The notes: generated by a model not told the origin, from the letters alone. Shown: positions 8,710 to 18,952, counted from the stretch's first letter. The stretch: 64,000 nucleotides of DNA from Flectobacillus sp. BAB-3569 (GCF_002270355.1 NZ_NJFZ01000015.1:124001-188000); one strand, 5' to 3'. Translations and numbers: made by a program.

Positions 8710-9762
8710 TTACTTAGATGCTGTTTTAGTAGAATCGCGAATAACCAACTCTGTAGGAAGTGTAACGGTTTGATAAGCAGGTGATTTACTTTTCTTTTCT
8801 ACTAAGTCTAGTAGTAGCTCTGCTGCTCTTTGTCCCATTTCCAAAGCTGGTTGAATCACCGATGTAAAAGATGGGGAAAGTAATTCTGCCACTTTCAAAT
8901 TGCTAAAGCCCATCAGTGCCATGTCTTCAGGAATGCGGATATTACGTTTTTTCAAAATCTTTAGGCATGCCATCGCTAATCGGTCGCTTACTGTAAAAAT
9001 GGCTTCAGGAAGAATTGGTTGTGACAAAAGTTCATCAATAACATTTTCCATGTCCTCAATGCTAAAATTACAGTATTTAACAAAGTCCTCGTTGTAAGGA
9101 ATACCGTGCTTTTCTAAGGCTGCTTTGTAGCCACTAATACGCTCACGAGTGATAGAAAGCGTAGGAGATGCCGCTAGATGCGCAATGTGTTTTTTACCAG
9201 AATTAATCAAATGCTCTGTTCCTTCAAATGCACCTTGGTAATTGTCAGCAACAACTTTATGAGTATTAATTTCGTCCGAAAATCTATCGAAAAAGACGAT
9301 AGGCATTCCTTTAGTGTGTAACTCTTTGAGGTGCTCGACATGGGTTGTTTGTCCAGAAAGAGAAATCAATACACCATCTACACGACGTGACGCAAGGTGT
9401 TGGATATTAACTACTTCACGGTCATAGGATTCATGACTTTGAAAGATTACAACATGATAACCACGATTATAAGCGATAGCCTCAATGCCATTGATAGCTT
9501 GAGAAAAAAATGGATTGTCGATTTCGGGTACTACTACACCAATAGCACGGCTACGGTTTTCTTTGAGACTTAAGGCAATAGGGTTGGGGCGATAGTTCAG
9601 TTTTTCGGCACATTCCAATACAATTCTTTTTGTTTCGGGGTTGATTTCATAACTGCCCCTCAACGCTCTTGAAACAGTGGAGGTCGATAAATTAAGTGCC
9701 TTTGCAATATCTTTTATAGTTGCGGTTTCCAAAGCTAATCTTGTTTTTGTACAATTTTTCAC
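8710..9762 (-). CDS. LacI-family transcriptional regulator, probable uronate/pectin regulator
   Basis: A 350-residue DNA-binding repressor. The N-terminal LacI helix-turn-helix (TIKDIAKALNLSTSTVSRAL, about residues 15-34) is followed by the hinge helix (PNPIALSLKENRS) and a periplasmic-binding-protein-like sensor domain (IGVVVPEIDNPFFSQ onward). The start shown is GTG at 9762; a TTG at 9733, nearer the helix-turn-helix, is possible. It sits divergent from the CE12-GH28 gene at the head of the uronate cluster. A PurR-like palindromic operator candidate lies at 9861-9886, 100 bp upstream, and a second copy lies before uxaB. This supports, but does not prove, autoregulation and control of the cluster. 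The inducer is probably a pathway intermediate (inference). Confidence 0.85.
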   Translation of the reverse strand: MKNCTKTRLALETATIKDIAKALNLSTSTVSRALRGSYEINPETKRIVLECAEKLNYRPNPIALSLKENRSRAIGVVVPEIDNPFFSQAINGIEAIAYNRGYHVVIFQSHESYDREVVNIQHLASRRVDGVLISLSGQTTHVEHLKELHTKGMPIVFFDRFSDEINTHKVVADNYQGAFEGTEHLINSGKKHIAHLAASPTLSITRERISGYKAALEKHGIPYNEDFVKYCNFSIEDMENVIDELLSQPILPEAIFTVSDRLAMACLKILKKRNIRIPEDMALMGFSNLKVAELLSPSFTSVIQPALEMGQRAAELLLDLVEKKSKSPAYQTVTLPTELVIRDSTKTASK

Positions 9763-9860
9763 AAAGATAACTTGCTTCTCTGTAAAACTATTCTAATCTA
9801 CGATTTTCAAGGTAATATCCCAAATATTATTAAATAAATCAAAAATCCTGATAGATTGAC

Positions 9861-9886
9861 AACGTTACCGACAACGATTGCGTAAA
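9861..9886. promoter_or_regulatory. Candidate LacI-family operator 1
   Basis: Contains CCGACAACGATTGCGTAAA. In reverse complement the core ACGCAATCGTTGTCGG resembles the PurR-type LacI operator ACGCAAACGTTTTCGT. A 26-bp copy with three mismatches lies at 15302-15327, upstream of uxaB. These are the only two such matches noticed in intergenic DNA. Confidence 0.6.
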
Positions 9887-10211
9887 TATTTTCCTGTAAA
9901 AATTTGCCCTTAGATTTGGACAATTCTAACTTGACACCGTCTTACAGCAACTATATAGTAGAATTGTTACTACTATTTCCCTGAAAAAGTCAAAAAGAAA
10001 TATTCAGAGATACAGTGTTCTTTAGGGAACAACTCAATAGCCATCGTATGTATAATTAGTTTTTGGATAGATAGTTTGAACCCTCTAAACCTCGACCCTG
10101 CTTCTCCCTTCTTTTGGGAGGGAGGAAGCTAAGGGAAATTAAGTAATTCTGACTAAAATTTTGAATTAATATTTTCTGAAAAAGCATTTTGAATCACATA
10201 CATTACTTAGA

Positions 10212-10374
10212 GAATGTTTAAAATTTCTAAGTTATTAAAAATGAAAGAGTTTGTTTTTTACTGAAATCCTGTTGTTTGAGCCGCAGGCGAGTTTAGGATT
10301 TCTTGACTTTCTTTTGTTACTTTTCTTGTGTCAAGACAAGAAAAGTAAGGAGTGGCGAATGGAAATTTCGTTTT
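10212..10374 (+). repeat. Dispersed hairpin repeat B, copy 1
   Basis: About 163 bp. Key features are GAAATCCTGTTGTTTGAGCC, GCAGGCGAG, and a strong hairpin formed by TTACTTTTCTTG and CAAGAAAAGTAA. Other copies are at 26570-26806 (inverted, with small insertions) and 45751-45918. Confidence 0.75.
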
Positions 10375-10470
10375 TTATGTGAACTGAATAAAATTATTAA
10401 ACATACTCAATTGCCAGAAGAACCCCTACTAGGGTTAGCTCCACTAGGAGATTCAAATAAACAATAACTA

Positions 10471-12812
10471 ATGAAAAAAGTCCTTTTATTTACCTTCACG
10501 CTTCTTACCATATTTAGCTTCAAGCTCGAAGATACTCGTACTACTATTTTTTGTGCGGAGACTCAACCATGGCTGATAAGGCTGCAAATGCCGCACCCGA
10601 AACTGGTTGGGGGATGGTTTTGCCAGAGTTTTTTACTGATGAAATCAAAGTTGAAAATCATGCTGTAAATGGTCGTAGTACTAAAAGCTTTATTAACGAA
10701 GGTCGTTGGAAAACGGTAATAGAAAAGGTAAAAAAAGGTGACTGGGTTTTGATTCAGTTTGGGCATAATGATCAAAAAGTGAACGATACGACTCGTTCTG
10801 CTCCTTCACAAACGCTTTACAAACAAAACTTGACGCGTTTTGTCAACGAAACTCGTGCTAAAGGTGGCAACCCTGTGTTGATTACACCTGTGATGCGTCG
10901 CAAATTTGATGAAGCAGGTAAGTTTGTTGATCAACATCAAGACTACCCAGATGTAGTAAAAGCTTTGGCAAAAGAGTTGAAAGTACCCATGATTGATTTA
11001 CACCAAAAATCACAAAAGGTAATAGAGCAACATGGTGTAGCAGGTTCAAAGAAACTTTTCTTACATTATCCTAAAAATGTATATGCTCGCTACAAAGATG
11101 GCGCTGCTGACGATACACATTTCTCAAGATACGGAGCTGAAGTAATGGCTAGCTTGGTTTGCGAAGATATTGCATCTTTAGGTTTACCACTGAAATCGTC
11201 TTTCAAAAAGTCGGTTTATCCAACCAAATTTATTTACGAATTGCCAAAGGTATCAACGCCAGTTTTCAAGAAAGATACTTTTAATATCATAAACTTTGGT
11301 GCCATTGCAGATGGACAAACGCTAAATACGAAAGCTATCAACAAGGCGATTGTTACTTGTAGCGAAGCTGGTGGAGGTACCGTAATTGTACCATCAGGCG
11401 TTTGGTTGACAGGCTCAATTGTGATGAAAAGTAATGTTAATTTACATTTGCGTAATGGTGCATTGATTCAATTTAGCAATCGTTTTGAAGACTTTGATTT
11501 GATTCGTACTACTTACGAAGGCTTGACTGCTGCTCGTTGCCAAGCACCTGTGTATGGTATTGACTTGGAAAACGTAGCGATTACAGGTTTTGGTGTTTTG
11601 GATGGAGCAGGCGATGCGTGGCGTCCAGTAAAACGCTCCAAAATGACCCAAGGCGCTTGGGAAAAACTCATTGCATCAGGTGGTTTGTTGAGTCCAGACA
11701 AAAACAACTGGTATCCAACTCAAAAATCATATTTGGGATCGACAGTACAATTGCCAGGTGTATTGAAAGATGGAAAAGAGGTAAAAGATTTTGAATATAT
11801 CAAAGATTTCCTTCGTCCAAACATGTTGTCTCTTACGCGTTGTTCGAACGTGTTGCTCGAAGGGATTACTTTCCAAAATTCACCTGCTTGGTGTTTGCAC
11901 CCATTGTTGTGTGACAATATTACTTTGAAGGGTGTGAAAGCTAAAAACCCTTGGTATGCCCAAAATGGCGACGGGATAGATTTGGAGTCATGCAAAAACG
12001 CTTTGATTGAAGATTGTACTTTTGACGTAGGCGACGATGGTATCTGTATCAAATCTGGGCGTGATGAGGAAGGTCGTAAACGTGGTGTTCCTACCGAAAA
12101 TGTATTGATTAATAATTGTTTTGTGTACCATGCTCATGGCGGTTTTGTGATTGGAAGCGAGATGTCTGGCGGTGTCAAAAATATGTTTGTGAATAACTGT
12201 ACATTTATGGGAACAGATATTGGTTTGCGCTTTAAGTCGGCACGTGGTCGTGGAGGAGTAGTGGAAAATATTTATATAAGCGACATTGGAATGACCAATA
12301 TCCCTGGCGAAGCAATTTTATTTGATATGTATTATGCTGCTAAGGATCCAGTGCCTGTATATGGTGAGAAGACAGATATTCCTGAAATAAAATTTGAGCC
12401 AGTTGGAGCAGGAACACCACTTTTCAAGGATTTCTACATGAAAAATATCGTTTGTCGTGGTGCTGAAAAAGCCTTGTTTATTAGAGGTTTGCCCGAAATG
12501 CCTATCAAGAATGTGTGGTTAGAAGATGCTATTTTGGAATCTGATAAAGGTATGATTTGTACAGAGGCTGAGAATATCAATTTGAAAAATGTGAGTATTC
12601 TTTCAAAGGATGCTACAACTATTCAAATTCAGAATGGACAGCAAATTACCTTGGACAATATTCAGTATAAAGGTGCCTCGACTGACTTATTATTGAAAAT
12701 AACAGGAGAACGTAACAAAAGTGTTCGTTTGGTTAATACAGATACCAAGCAAGCTAAAAAAGACGTTGAACTTGGAGAAAAAGTGCCTTCAAGTGTTCTT
12801 TTGAAGAAGTAA
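10471..12812 (+). CDS. Rhamnogalacturonan acetylesterase (CE12, SGNH) - GH28 polygalacturonase fusion, one-base frameshift near the N-terminus
   Basis: Signal peptide MKKVLLFTFTLLTIFSF starts at ATG 10471. The frame is lost at a T6 run (10547-10552); one added T gives ...TTIFLCGDSTMADK and a continuous 780-residue protein. The N-terminal ~245 residues are an SGNH/GDSL esterase: GDSTMADK block with the nucleophile Ser, IQFGHNDQK, and a late DDTHFSRYGA holding the Asp-x-x-His dyad. The C-terminal ~500 residues are GH28: FNIINFGAIADG start, NGDGIDLESC, VGDDGICIKSG with the paired Asp, AHGGFVIGSEMSGG, and RFKSARGRGG. It is predicted to be exported, to deacetylate pectin and to hydrolyse galacturonan-type linkages. 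Without correction the large frame would start at TTG 10551 and lack the signal peptide. Confidence 0.83.
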
Positions 12813-12942
12813 GTAACTTCGTGACATAATCTCATAAAGAGTATCCTGAATTGAAAAGATCCTCTTTATGGAAACTCAAGTCTCAACGCTTTGAAAGAAC
12901 GTATCTCTCAAAACATTCTAAAACATTCAAAAAACAAAACCT

Positions 12943-14869
12943 ATGTTCAAAACAACTGCAAAAATATTGACAGTTTGCGCATTGATGGCGAATTCGGCTT
13001 TTGCTCAAGTACAGCAGTCGTTGCCTTGGTCAGAACGAATGGCAAATACCATGTTAACCGTTCACAAGGATACCATTACTTATAGTGCTGAAAAGAAAAA
13101 TGCTCATTGGGAATACGAAATGGGCTTGATGATGAAGTCACTCGAAAACGTTTGGTATCATACGGGCGACGCAAAATATTTCCGTTACATCAAACAGGTG
13201 GTTGACCAGTTTGTCGACGACAAAGGGAACATCCGAACATACAAACTCGATGATTACAATATTGATATGATTACGCCTGGTCGTTTATTGTTGACTTTGT
13301 ATCATGAAACGAGTAAAGAAAAATATCGTTTGGCTGCTGATAATTTAATGAAGCAGTTGCACGAACAACCTCGCACTAAAGAGGGTGGTTTTTGGCACAA
13401 AAAACGCTATCCAAACCAAATGTGGTTAGATGGTTTATACATGGCAGAACCATTTTATGCAGAATATACAGCGATGTTTGGACCTTCAAAAAACTTTGAT
13501 GATATTATTAATCAGTTTGTTTGGATGGAAAAAATAGTCGTGACGATAAAACAGGTTTACTGTATCATGGATGGGACGAAAGCCGTGAGCAGAAGTGGTC
13601 AGATCCTAAAACAGGTAAATCTCCTAACTTCTGGAGTCGTGCAATGGGCTGGTACACAATGGCTTTGGTAGATGTTTTGGATTATATTCCTGCCAATCAT
13701 CCACGTCGCGGGGAATTAGTGGCTATCTTACAACGTATCATTCCAGCCGTTATCAAGTTCCAAGATCCTAAAGAAGGTTGTTGGTATCAAGTAACTGATA
13801 AAATTGGTGGTAAAGGTAATTATTTGGAAGCCTCTGGTTCCTCTATGTTTGTGTATTCGATCGTGAAAGGTGTTCGTTTGGGCTATTTGAGTCCTGCCTA
13901 CATGGTAGCGGCACAAAAGGGCTATCAGGGTATTTTGAAAAACTTTATTTCTACAGATGCTAATGGTTTGATTCACCTAGAAAAAACCGTGCAGGTTTCT
14001 GGGTTGGGTGGTACTCCTTATCGTGACGGTAGCTACGAATATTATTTAAGTGAAAAATCCGTCAAGACGATTTAAAAGGCGTAGGTCCATTCATCATGGC
14101 AAGTGTGGAGATGGAGACATTCCCTACTTTGTCGATTGGCAAAGGCAAAACCGTTATGTTAGACAACTTCTTTAACCGTGAATATCGTAAAGGATTTACA
14201 GGAGAAAAAGAAACATATCACTATACTTGGTACGACCGTAAGGATTCTGGATACTCGCTTTGGGGCAAAATCTTTAATGAATATGGCGCCAAACTAGGTA
14301 CTTTAGAAGAAGCTCCAAGTGCTCAAAATTTGAAGAATGCCAGCGTATTTATCATTGTTGACCCAGATACACCAAAAGAAACTCCAGCACCAAACTATGT
14401 TCAAGAGAAGGACGTAAAAGTAATTGCTGACTGGGTAAAAGCAGGTGGTGTATTGGTTTTGTTGGCCAATGATACCTCTAACGCAGAAATTAAGCATTTC
14501 AATCAATTGACGAAGGCGTTCGGTATTAGCTTTACCAACAAAAACCGCAATATGGTGAAGAATGACCAATTTGAGCAAGGTAAATTTGAATTCAATAATC
14601 ATCCAATTTTCAAGGATGTGAAGAAAATTTATGTAAAAGAATTGGTAACCCTAGAAACAAAAGCACCAGCAAAACCGATCTTGGAAGAAGGTGGCGATGT
14701 GATTATGGCAACAGCCAAAGTTGGTAAAGGTACAGTATTTGTCCTTGGTGATCCTTGGATTTATAACGAATACCTCAATGGCAAACGCCTTCCTTTGCAA
14801 TACGAAAACTTTAAAGCTGCTAAATACCTAACAGAATGGCTTCTAAAACAAGCCACCATTAAAAAGTAA
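12943..14869 (+). pseudogene. GH105/GH88 unsaturated rhamnogalacturonyl hydrolase with C-terminal GATase-like domain, two frameshifts
   Basis: Three successive frames (12943-13671, ~13521-14075, then to 14869) make one protein of about 642 residues once one A is added at each of two A-runs (13529-13534 and 14053-14057). The corrected joins read ...FVWMEKNSRDDKTGLLYHGWD... and ...YYLSEKIRQDDLKGVGPF.... Signal peptide: MFKTTAKILTVCALMANSAFAQ. Residues ~25-395 form the (alpha/alpha)6 hydrolase domain (MWLDGLYMAEPF, HGWDESREQKW, SRAMGWYTMALVDVL). It removes terminal unsaturated uronate left by polysaccharide lyases. The last ~240 residues (VMLDNFFNREY..., DWVKAGGVLVLLAND, VGKGTVFVLGDPW) resemble a DUF4350/class I glutamine-amidotransferase-like fold. 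Follows the CE12-GH28 gene by 130 bp, probably co-transcribed, with a terminator after it. Confidence 0.82.
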
Positions 14870-14875
14870 GTCGAG

Positions 14876-14912
14876 GGCGGTGGTGAGAATATCTTACTAC
14901 CGCCTTTTTTTT
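14876..14912 (+). terminator. Terminator after the GH105 gene
   Basis: GGCGGTGGT pairs with ACTACCGCC around an 11-nt loop, followed by a run of eight Ts. It begins 6 bp after the stop codon. Confidence 0.88.
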
Positions 14913-14961
14913 GAGTGCAGAGTTGTGAATTATGAATTGTGAGTTAGTATTGTAAGGAGGA

Positions 14962-15080
14962 TTTCCAACAATTGCGGATTTGGGATTTCTGATTTCGGAA
15001 ATAAATTAAAATACCTTTATTTTTTTACAAAAAAGGTAATTACACTTCCAAAATCTTACAACCGATATCCGAAATAGACA
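14962..15080 (+). repeat. Dispersed repeat C, copy 1
   Basis: About 118 bp. It opens GGATTTGGGATTTCTGATTT, contains TTCGGAAATAAA and TTACACTTCC, and ends GATATCCGAAATAGACAG. A closely similar copy is at 48432-48550. Both ends carry CGGAT/ATCCG-type inverted sequence. Confidence 0.65.
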
Positions 15081-15301
15081 GTTTTTGAGTCCTTCGCATT
15101 GTTCCAGTGCTGAGTTGTGAATATGAATATTGATAATTACTTAACATTACTACTCAAAACTCCTCACTCAGAACTCATCACTCCTCACTCAAAAAAACTC
15201 CAATAGTTTCTATTCTTAAAAAAATACAAATCCTACTTTCTGGACGATTAAGTGATATACCGCAGAGTTGTGGAAAATTGATTGAGGGAATGATTTTCGG
15301 G

Positions 15302-15327
15302 AACGATGCCGAAAACGATTGCGTAAA
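15302..15327. promoter_or_regulatory. Candidate LacI-family operator 2, upstream of uxaB
   Basis: Contains CCGAAAACGATTGCGTAAA; the reverse complement ACGCAATCGTTTTCGG differs from the PurR-type operator ACGCAAACGTTTTCGT at two positions. It matches 23 of 26 bases of the site at 9861-9886 and lies 132 bp before uxaB. Confidence 0.62.
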
Positions 15328-15458
15328 AACATTCTCCTATTCACTTGCACGAGCTAAACATTTGACATAAACTTATTTTACAAAACTATATAGTTTTAAA
15401 CGTATCCTTGGAATAATATCATTTTTAGGCATAATGCCTTTTGAATAAAACGACTGCT

Positions 15459-16991
15459 ATGAAAGATATTTCATTTTCACAATTGGATTCAATTGTGCCT
15501 CAATGTGCGGTGAATTTACCAAACCTTAACGACCTCAATCTTCCAGAAAAGGTATTGCAATTTGGTACAGGAGTATTACTCCGTGGTTTACCAGATTATT
15601 TTATTGACAAAGCCAACAAGCAAGGCGTTTTTAACGGCCGCATTGTGGTGGTAAAATCTACATCAGGGGCATCCGATGAGTTTGACCAACAAGATAGCTT
15701 ATACACGATTTGTGAGCGCGGGGTACAGGCAGGAGAACAAATTGAGTCATACACCTTGAGTTCGGCTATTAGCCGTGTGATTTCAGCACAATCAGATTGG
15801 AAAAAGGTGTTGGAATGTGCGCATAATCCTGAAATGCAAATTGTCATTTCAAATACTACTGAAGTAGGAATTCAATTAGTACAAGATGATATTAGTAACA
15901 ACCAACCTCCTGTATCGTTCCCAGGAAAGTTACTAGCGTTTTTGTATGAAAGATATAAGGCGTTTAATGGCGACAAATCAAAAGGTTTGGTGATTGTACC
16001 TACGGAGTTGATTCCTGACAATGGTAAAAAATTGGAATCAATTGTGTTGGAATTGGCACATTTGAACTCTTTGGAAACCGACTTTTTGGATTGGTTAGAA
16101 GTATCTACCACTTTCTGTAATTCGTTGGTAGACCGTATTGTTCCAGGAAAACCCAAACCAGAGGTGAAAGAGGCGATTGAAGCTCAATTGGGTTATACAG
16201 ACCAATTATTGATTGTTTCTGAGGTTTACCGACTTTGGGCTATTGAGGGTGATGAGCATGTGAAAGAAGTTCTTTCGTTTGGACAAGTAGACGAAGGTGT
16301 GATTGTTGAACCCAACATTGATTTGTACCGTGAGTTGAAACTGAGATTATTGAACGGGACTCATACACTTAGCTGTGGACTAGCATATTTGGCTGGTTTC
16401 AAAACAGTATCTGAAGGAATGGAGGACGAATATTTAAGCACTTTCGTAAGTAACTTGATGTTGGCTGAGTTAGCTCCATCAATTCCATACAAAGTGTCAA
16501 TTTTGACTGCAGAACGTTTTGGTCGTCAAGTATTAGACCGTTTCCGTAACGATAGTATCCAACACAACTGGTTGAGCATTACAATGCAGTATACTTCTAA
16601 AATGAAGATGCGTAATTTGGCAACTTTGTTACAGTATTATCAAAATTTTCCATGTGTTCCCGAGTATTTTTCGGTAGGATTTGCAGCTTATTTGCTTTTT
16701 ATGAAAGCAGAACTTGCTGAAGATGGAAAATATTATGGTACAAGCAACGGAGAGAAATACCTTATTCAGGACGACAAAGTGGCTTATTTTGCTGAAAAAT
16801 GGGCTACACTATCTCCGGAAGAATTAGTGGAATCTGTACTTTCTGATAAATTTTTGTGGGGAACAGACCTTGCGGCACTCAAAGGATTCTCTGCTATGGT
16901 CACAGAGTACTTATGCAGAATGACTAACGAAGGTGTATTGAGTACCCTAAAAATATTTGTACGTAAAGGTGAAGATACCTTGGTAAGTTAA
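15459..16991 (+). CDS. uxaB: Tagaturonate reductase (altronate oxidoreductase)
   Basis: A 510-residue NAD-dependent enzyme of the mannitol dehydrogenase superfamily that reduces tagaturonate to altronate in galacturonate breakdown. Seen: an N-terminal Rossmann-type region (VLQFGTGVLLRGLPDYFID, then GRIVVVKSTSG), a central PTELIPDNGKKLESIVLELA segment typical of UxaB/UxaB-like fructuronate reductases, and a C-terminal helical domain with KLRLLNGTHTLSCGLAYLAG carrying the conserved Lys/Asn/His region. Choice of UxaB rather than UxuB follows from this LxNGxH-type helix and the UxaA and UxaC neighbours. The ATG at 15459 is preferred to the upstream TTG at 15441. First gene of the uronate run; the stop codon overlaps the end of a MITE-like repeat. 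Confidence 0.87.
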   Translation: MKDISFSQLDSIVPQCAVNLPNLNDLNLPEKVLQFGTGVLLRGLPDYFIDKANKQGVFNGRIVVVKSTSGASDEFDQQDSLYTICERGVQAGEQIESYTLSSAISRVISAQSDWKKVLECAHNPEMQIVISNTTEVGIQLVQDDISNNQPPVSFPGKLLAFLYERYKAFNGDKSKGLVIVPTELIPDNGKKLESIVLELAHLNSLETDFLDWLEVSTTFCNSLVDRIVPGKPKPEVKEAIEAQLGYTDQLLIVSEVYRLWAIEGDEHVKEVLSFGQVDEGVIVEPNIDLYRELKLRLLNGTHTLSCGLAYLAGFKTVSEGMEDEYLSTFVSNLMLAELAPSIPYKVSILTAERFGRQVLDRFRNDSIQHNWLSITMQYTSKMKMRNLATLLQYYQNFPCVPEYFSVGFAAYLLFMKAELAEDGKYYGTSNGEKYLIQDDKVAYFAEKWATLSPEELVESVLSDKFLWGTDLAALKGFSAMVTEYLCRMTNEGVLSTLKIFVRKGEDTLVS

Positions 16992-17160
16992 GTTGGTGGG
17001 CAAAATAAAATTTAATTTTTGAGCCTTTGGCTTTCAGCTTTGTGCATTCGGCAAAAACATATCTATCGTGACTAAAAGACATTTTAACACTCTTTGCCTT
17101 GTGCCTGTTGCCTAGTGCCTAAACACATAACTTAAATCTAATTCTGCACGATTACTTAAG
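16988..17160 (+). mobile_element. MITE-like element A2, complete copy
   Basis: 173 bp between TTAAG and CTTAAG ends. The left end (TTAAGTTGGTGGGCAAAATA) and the reverse complement of the right end (CTTAAGTAATCGTGCAGAAT) form an imperfect terminal inverted repeat of about 28 bp. The interior has the family blocks GGCTTTCAGC, CGGCAAAAACATATC and CTCTTTGCCTTGTGCC. It overlaps the uxaB stop codon. A truncated copy in the opposite direction (17161-17237) abuts it. Confidence 0.7.
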
Positions 17161-17237
17161 TTGATGGGTAAAATTAGATTAAAGTTGTCAGGCACTGGCA
17201 ATAGGCACAAGGCAAAGAGTTAAGGTAAAGTGTTGTT
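17161..17237 (-). repeat. MITE-like family, partial inverted copy A3
   Basis: Begins TTGATGGGTAAAATTAGATT and continues with GGCACTGGCAATAGGCACAA and GGCAAAGAGTTAA, the reverse orientation of the adjoining complete copy. The rest is lost. Beyond it lies TCA-rich simple sequence leading to uxaA. Confidence 0.6.
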
Positions 17238-17317
17238 AGTTAATATTTCACATTCACAATTCGTAACTCGTAATTCCTCATTGTCCTTCTTCTGTAACCA
17301 GTAAACATTCTCAAAAA

Positions 17318-18952
17318 ATGAAAGCAAAAGCTATCAAAATCAATCCTAGCGACAATGTCTATGTAGCTTTGACAGACCTCAAAAAAGGGGAGGTGCTAGA
17401 AGGAATCGAATTAAAAACAGATGTTCCTGTTAAACATAAATTTGCAGAATTTGACTTCGCCACGGGCGATTTGTTGAAAATGTATGGTCTTACCATTGGA
17501 AAAGCAGCTCAGCCTATTCAACAAGGAGAACATATTACTACTTTCAATGTAAAACACGTAGCCGAATCATATGGCGAGCGTGTGCCTAACTTGGAGTGGC
17601 AAAAACCAGATATTTCAAAGTTTGAAGGACGTACTTTCAATGGTTTTCATCGTGCAGATGGTCGTGTGGGTTCTGCTAATTATTGGTTGGTAGTACCAAT
17701 GGTTTTTTGCGAAAACCAAAATGTTGAGGTGATTAAAAATGCTCTTTTGAACGAATTGGGCTATGCTAAGGCATCACAATTCCAAGGATATACGCAAAGC
17801 TTGATTAATGCTTACAAAAACGGAGTAGATGTTTCGGCATTAGTTTATGAAGAAACCGAACAAACTGAAGATGGGCGTGGTAAATTATTTCCACAAGTAG
17901 ACGGTATCAAATTCTTGACACATACTGGTGGTTGTGGTGGTACTCGCGAAGATGCTCAAGTATTATGTCAATTGTTGGCAGGATATATTACACATCCCAA
18001 TGTTGCAGGAGCAACGGTTTTGAGTTTAGGCTGTCAAAATGCTCAGGTAAAATTATTGCAAGATGCCATTGCTAAAGTAGACCCTCAATTCTCAAAGCCT
18101 CTTTATATTTTTGACCAACAAGCTATCGGAAACGAAGAGCAAATGTTGCGTCAGGCTATCAAACAAACCTTTATTGGTCTTACGATTGCTAACCAAGCGA
18201 AACGTGAACCTGCACCACTCTCACATATTACTTTAGGGGTAGAGTGTGGCGGTTCGGATGGTTTTTCAGGAATTTCTGCGAATCCATCAGTAGGATATTG
18301 TGCAGATTTGCTTTCTGCTTTAGGAGGCAAGGTTATGCTAGCTGAATTTCCAGAATTATGTGGAGTAGAGCAAGAACTTATCAATCGTTGCGTGAGTGAT
18401 GATTTAGCAGATAAGTTTACCACTATTCAGGCAGCTTATGCACGCAGTGCGGAGGCGGTTGGTTCTGGATTTGATATGAACCCTTCTCCAGGAAATATCA
18501 AAGATGGCTTAATTACTGATGCGATGAAATCGGCAGGTGCCGCTAAAAAAGGGGGAAGTTCTCCTATTTTTGACGTATTGGATTATACTGAACAAGCGAC
18601 TAAGTCAGGCTTAAATTTGCTTTGTACTCCGGGTAACGATGCCGAATGTACGACAGGTTTGGCTGGTTCGGGTGCCAATGTAATCATGTTTACAACGGGC
18701 TTAGGTAATCCAATGGGTAATCCTATTTGTCCTGTTTTAAAAATTTCTTCTAACTCTGCTTTAGCAGAAAGAATGTCTGATATTATTGATATCAACGCAG
18801 GAACGGTTATTACAGGAGAAAAGACCATTGCCGAAATGGGCGAGGAGTTGTTGGAATATTGTATTAAAACTGCCTCAGGTGAGTACACGCCAAAGGCTGT
18901 TGCTCTTGGACACGATGACTTTATTCCATGGAAACGTGGAGTCTCTTTGTAA
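17318..18952 (+). CDS. uxaA: Altronate dehydratase
   Basis: A 544-residue cytoplasmic dehydratase that converts altronate to 2-keto-3-deoxygluconate. The N-terminal ~90 residues form the SAF-type domain (DNVYVALTDLKKGE onward); the rest is the metal-dependent UxaA/GarD catalytic region, with HTGGCGGTREDAQ, LSLGCQNAQVKL, VECGGSDGFSGISANP, EFPELCGVEQELINRC and a C-terminal CTPGNDAECTTGLAGSGANV. Length fits the fused two-domain form. It is the second gene of the uronate run, separated from uxaB by 326 bp of repeat-derived DNA. No terminator was found directly after it. Confidence 0.93.
   Translation: MKAKAIKINPSDNVYVALTDLKKGEVLEGIELKTDVPVKHKFAEFDFATGDLLKMYGLTIGKAAQPIQQGEHITTFNVKHVAESYGERVPNLEWQKPDISKFEGRTFNGFHRADGRVGSANYWLVVPMVFCENQNVEVIKNALLNELGYAKASQFQGYTQSLINAYKNGVDVSALVYEETEQTEDGRGKLFPQVDGIKFLTHTGGCGGTREDAQVLCQLLAGYITHPNVAGATVLSLGCQNAQVKLLQDAIAKVDPQFSKPLYIFDQQAIGNEEQMLRQAIKQTFIGLTIANQAKREPAPLSHITLGVECGGSDGFSGISANPSVGYCADLLSALGGKVMLAEFPELCGVEQELINRCVSDDLADKFTTIQAAYARSAEAVGSGFDMNPSPGNIKDGLITDAMKSAGAAKKGGSSPIFDVLDYTEQATKSGLNLLCTPGNDAECTTGLAGSGANVIMFTTGLGNPMGNPICPVLKISSNSALAERMSDIIDINAGTVITGEKTIAEMGEELLEYCIKTASGEYTPKAVALGHDDFIPWKRGVSL

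Larger units (their letters stand above)
9763..10470. other. 708-bp gap upstream of the pectin cluster
   Basis: The gap separates the divergent LacI gene and the CE12-GH28 gene. It contains a LacI-type operator candidate (9861-9886) and a ~163-bp hairpin repeat (10212-10374). The rest is A/T-rich without coding sense. Confidence 0.55.
14870..15458. other. 589-bp gap before uxaB
   Basis: Contains the GH105 terminator, a dispersed repeat C copy (14962-15080), TCA-rich simple sequence (15150-15195), and a LacI-type operator candidate (15302-15327) about 130 bp before uxaB. No coding sequence seen. Confidence 0.55.

Noticed and set aside
14096-14869. A separate 257-residue gene after the GH105 hydrolase
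   Set aside because: It continues the hydrolase frame exactly when one A is restored, and its apparent ATG lies within the conserved GPFIMASVEME end of the GH105 domain.
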